Below, one piece after another: positions 41,210 through 43,348 of a DNA stretch of 43,348 bases (within the stretch, counting starts at the first letter, position 1; each line of letters begins with the position of its first letter). Source of the DNA: Pseudomonadota bacterium (GTDB lineage: Bacteria; Pseudomonadota; Alphaproteobacteria; Rhizobiales; Rhizobiaceae); the NCBI GenBank assembly GCA_023387775.1, contig JAEWHN010000183.1, positions 1 to 43,348 on the forward strand, written 5' to 3'. The position numbers and the translations under genes are program-made. The notes below the pieces were generated by a model that did no database searches, had not been told where the DNA came from, and saw nothing but the letters and a program-made list of their open reading frames with translations.

Positions 41210-42058
41210 CTACTGCTGAGCGTTGGGCAGCGGCTTCAGGCTGCGCAGATAGAGAACCACGGCGTCGAGGTCCTCCGGCGTCATCTTCGCCAGATACGAG
41301 TAGGGCATCGGCGGCAGCATCGGCGTGCCGTTCGGCCGCAAGCCCTTGGTGATCATCGCCTTCAGCTGTTCGTCCGTGTAGCGAGTGATCCCGTCCGCGC
41401 TCGGCGTGATGTTGGCCGCGACCGAAACGCCCCAGGGCCCGTGGAACTCGAAGCCGCCCTGGCCAGGTACGGTGTCCACCATCGGACCCTGCGGGCCCAT
41501 CGGCGTGTGGCACTCCATGCAATGGGAGATAGGACCGGCCAGATACGCGCCATACTCCACAGTCACGCCGCGCTCGGGCGCCTCCACGCTGTCGACCGGA
41601 GGGCCGTAGGCAGGCGGCAGGGGAATGCGGTATTCCGATTCCGGCGACTCCTCGTTCACCGCGGGGACGGTGCGCAGGAAGGCGACTATGGCCGCCAGGT
41701 CCTCGTCTCCCAAGCTGCGGTACATCATGATCGGCATCGGCGGCCCGATCACGCTGCCGTCCGGCCTGATGCCCTCACGGATGGCCCGCGAAAATTGCTC
41801 GTCGGTCCAATCGGCGACCCGGCCGCCCGGTGTGATGTTGGCGGCGTAGGCGGTGAAGTGCTCGTTCTTGTCCACGAGACGTCCGGCCAGTTCCTTCGAC
41901 ATGACGAACCCCTCGGGACCGAGGGGCGTGTGGCAGTTGCCGCAGCCGGCCGGCCCCCTGACGAGATATTCCCCGCGTTCGAGCTGGGTCTCGGCTGCCG
42001 CCGTTCCGGTGAGCCCGGCGCCAATCAATGCGCAGGCGACGATGTGCTTCAGGTTCAT
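41210..42058 (-). CDS. periplasmic diheme cytochrome c
   Basis: A 282-residue protein with a signal peptide (MNLKHIVACALIGAGLTGTA, cleavage near AAA) and two heme-attachment sites, CGNCH at residues 39-43 and CMECH at 180-184. Each half has the same layout: heme site, NITP segment, DEQ-x-x-x-h-I-x-x-G-h-RP-(D/N)-G, PPMP with a Met ligand candidate, and a final L-x-x-(I/V)-V-x-(F/Y)-LR helix. So it is an internal duplication. It passes electrons from a periplasmic dehydrogenase. ATG at 42058 follows GGGGGGAA. Close to xoxF but on the other strand; XoxG is normally shorter with one heme. Confidence 0.87.
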   Translation of the reverse strand: MNLKHIVACALIGAGLTGTAAAETQLERGEYLVRGPAGCGNCHTPLGPEGFVMSKELAGRLVDKNEHFTAYAANITPGGRVADWTDEQFSRAIREGIRPDGSVIGPPMPIMMYRSLGDEDLAAIVAFLRTVPAVNEESPESEYRIPLPPAYGPPVDSVEAPERGVTVEYGAYLAGPISHCMECHTPMGPQGPMVDTVPGQGGFEFHGPWGVSVAANITPSADGITRYTDEQLKAMITKGLRPNGTPMLPPMPYSYLAKMTPEDLDAVVLYLRSLKPLPNAQQ

Positions 42059-42981
42059 GTTCCCCCCATCTGCTGAACTCAGCACGCTCCGCGCCTCGCG
42101 CGCGATAGCCGTCCTCTCGGAGCATGCGGTCCCTTCTGTGGTTGTGGACGACATCTGACGCTGCGTCAACCGCCTGCACCACCGCCCAGCCCTGCCTCTG
42201 TGAGGGGGTGGGTGAGGATGAGGACCGCTGCCGGGTGACGTTCTTTTCGGAAACCTGCAGGCTTCAGGGGCGTCGGTCTATCCGGCCGTACGGAGGAAGT
42301 CAGCAGTGTCGGCCTGGACCTTGCATAACGGGTCTTTCAAGGACACGGGGCCGGTACCATCGCGCGGTGCCATCGCGGGCGGGTCGAAGGTTTTCGCTCC
42401 ACCACGGTCTTCTCATAGTCTTCCCGGTACCACACGTCGCGACGTATCTTTTGAGGGTTAAACCCAGACCTCAAATTCGCAGGTGAGAAAACTGGCAGCG
42501 TCGAGGCTGGTTTCCACCTCGCGTAAACCAGCCTTGGCGGGGCCCCCCCTCGATCACCGCCCATGTCGCCCGGGGTAAGATACTGCTGCCTGGAAAACAC
42601 GTGGCCCTCCTTCATTTTGGCGGTGTAGTTCCAGAATCCCCCAATACCATCATCATCCGATGGCCGATACTAGCAAGTTCAGGCATGCACGTATGAGAAT
42701 GTCTCATCTGCGTCATGTAAATTTGCGCAGTGAGACGAAATATATTTATTCTGAAATGATGTGGATCAATTACTTTATTGTTTTTATCTGATCGCACTAA
42801 AAAAGGATATAACCCAAAATAACTGCATCGACAGTGCAAGAAATTTCGTTTGTATTTTATGAATATTAGAGGGAGCCTTAGACGTCGTGAAAGTTACAGA
42901 GGCGGAAGTCAATTTCGGCGAGGCCGCCAAACCGCATCCGCACGGCCTCTGATCCCGATTGTGAGCCCAGGGAGGATTTCG
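42059..42981. promoter_or_regulatory. long divergent region upstream of xoxF
   Basis: About 920 bp between the cytochrome and xoxF with no convincing gene. A 92-codon minus-strand frame at 42337-42615 has no ribosome site and no known match. From 42640 on the sequence is AT-rich and contains an inverted repeat at 42701-42736; promoter elements for xoxF should lie here. Confidence 0.4.
42701..42736. promoter_or_regulatory. inverted repeat upstream of xoxF
   Basis: GTCTCATCTGCG and CGCAGTGAGAC are complementary except for one bulged T, separated by 13 bp, in AT-rich DNA 245 bp before the xoxF start. A candidate operator for a methanol-dehydrogenase regulator. Confidence 0.4.
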
Positions 42982-43348
42982 ATGCGTGTGTTCAAAAATG
43001 CAGTCTGCCTTCCAATTGCCGCCGCGCTCATGACTTGCGCATCGGCCTATGGGGCGTGGGCCAATGAAGGCCTGCAGAAACTTGCCTCCGATCCGGCCAA
43101 CTGGGCAATGCCAACGGGCGACTACGCCAACACCCGCCATTCGCCGCTGAATCAGATCACCAAGGACAATGTGAAGGACCTGCAGGTCAAATGGATGTTC
43201 TCCACCGGCGTGCTGCGCGGGCATGAAGGCGGGCCTTTGGTAATCGGCGACGTGATGTATGTGCACGCGCCCTTCCCCAACACGGTATACGCTCTCGATC
43301 TGAACAACGACGGGAGGATTCTGTGGAGGTATGAACCCAAACAGGATC
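42982..43348 (+). CDS. xoxF: XoxF-type (lanthanide) PQQ methanol dehydrogenase, 5' part
   Basis: The first 122 codons of a PQQ-dependent alcohol dehydrogenase, cut by the right window edge. The signal peptide [20 protein letters not shown] runs to about AWA, then the mature start [69 protein letters not shown] and YEPKQD. The [20 protein letters not shown] and NNDGRI features fit XoxF5 better than MxaF. The metal-site Asp that would prove lanthanide use lies beyond the window. ATG at 42982 has GGAGG 6 bases upstream. It oxidises methanol to formaldehyde or formate in the periplasm. Confidence 0.88.
   Translation, partial: MRVFKNAVCLPIAAALMTCASAYGAWANEGLQKLASDPANWAMPTGDYANTRHSPLNQITKDNVKDLQVKWMFSTGVLRGHEGGPLVIGDVMYVHAPFPNTVYALDLNNDGRILWRYEPKQD

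Noticed and set aside
41210..42058. XoxG, the cytochrome partner of XoxF
   Set aside because: Two heme sites and 282 residues, whereas XoxG is usually a shorter monoheme protein encoded next to xoxF on the same strand.
42337..42615. 92-codon minus-strand frame upstream of xoxF
   Set aside because: No ribosome site before its ATG, no recognisable family and irregular composition.

Overview
The window looks like a chromosomal stretch of a GC-rich alphaproteobacterium, most likely Hyphomicrobiales (Rhizobiales), possibly from a marine or methylotrophic setting. This rests on the gene style (CUT1 and Dpp-type ABC operons with LuxR, LysR and IclR regulators, DUF2924/serine-recombinase modules), a DMSP lyase of the DddP type, and the start of a XoxF5-type methanol dehydrogenase at the right edge. 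No rRNA gene, intact tRNA or CRISPR array was found.

Layout. (1) 1-5934: a CUT1 carbohydrate/polyol ABC importer on the minus strand (binding protein, two permeases, ATPase, then a small membrane protein that leaves the window), divergent from a LuxR-type regulator preceded by two similar dyads. (2) 5935-8130: a gene graveyard on the minus strand, holding a pRiA4b ORF-3 fragment, a cas9 fragment, an integrase fragment, a frameshifted restriction-enzyme C-terminus and the tail of a recombinase-associated protein. (3) 8131-12165: a tight three-gene operon encoding a single-C2H2-finger protein, a coiled-coil protein and an Hsp70-family ATPase. I know no named system with this composition, and it is the best candidate here for an undescribed system. 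(4) 12291-16841: a mobile-element module made of a degenerate 3' tRNA-Met fragment, four overlapping genes including a serine recombinase and DUF2924, then a divergent helix-turn-helix gene, a primase-like gene and two small genes. A cluster of GGTAACAT iteron-like repeats follows. (5) 17227-22687: a LysR relic, an intact LysR gene divergent from an M24-family DddP paralogue, dddP itself and a Tat-exported family-5 binding protein. (6) 23171-26122: a GT90 glycosyltransferase convergent with a UDP-xylose synthase, bracketed by two copies of a non-autonomous inverted-repeat element. (7) 26353-31921: a prophage remnant (ParB-methyltransferase, small and large terminase) with a second diverged terminase tail 1.5 kb downstream and small genes between. 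(8) 32062-39864: an IclR-controlled Dpp-type ABC importer ending in a gamma-glutamyltransferase gene. (9) 40298-43348: a flavin-reductase-like gene, a diheme cytochrome c and the 5' end of xoxF.

How the genes work together. Regions 1, 5 and 8 are uptake and catabolic units, each next to its own regulator and with plausible operator dyads in three of the intergenic spacers. Regions 2-4 appear to be successive recombinase-element insertions, with the Hsp70 operon lying between the ends of two elements of the same family. Regions 6 and 7 are accessory insertions: a probable surface-glycan xylosylation pair and a decayed phage packaging module.
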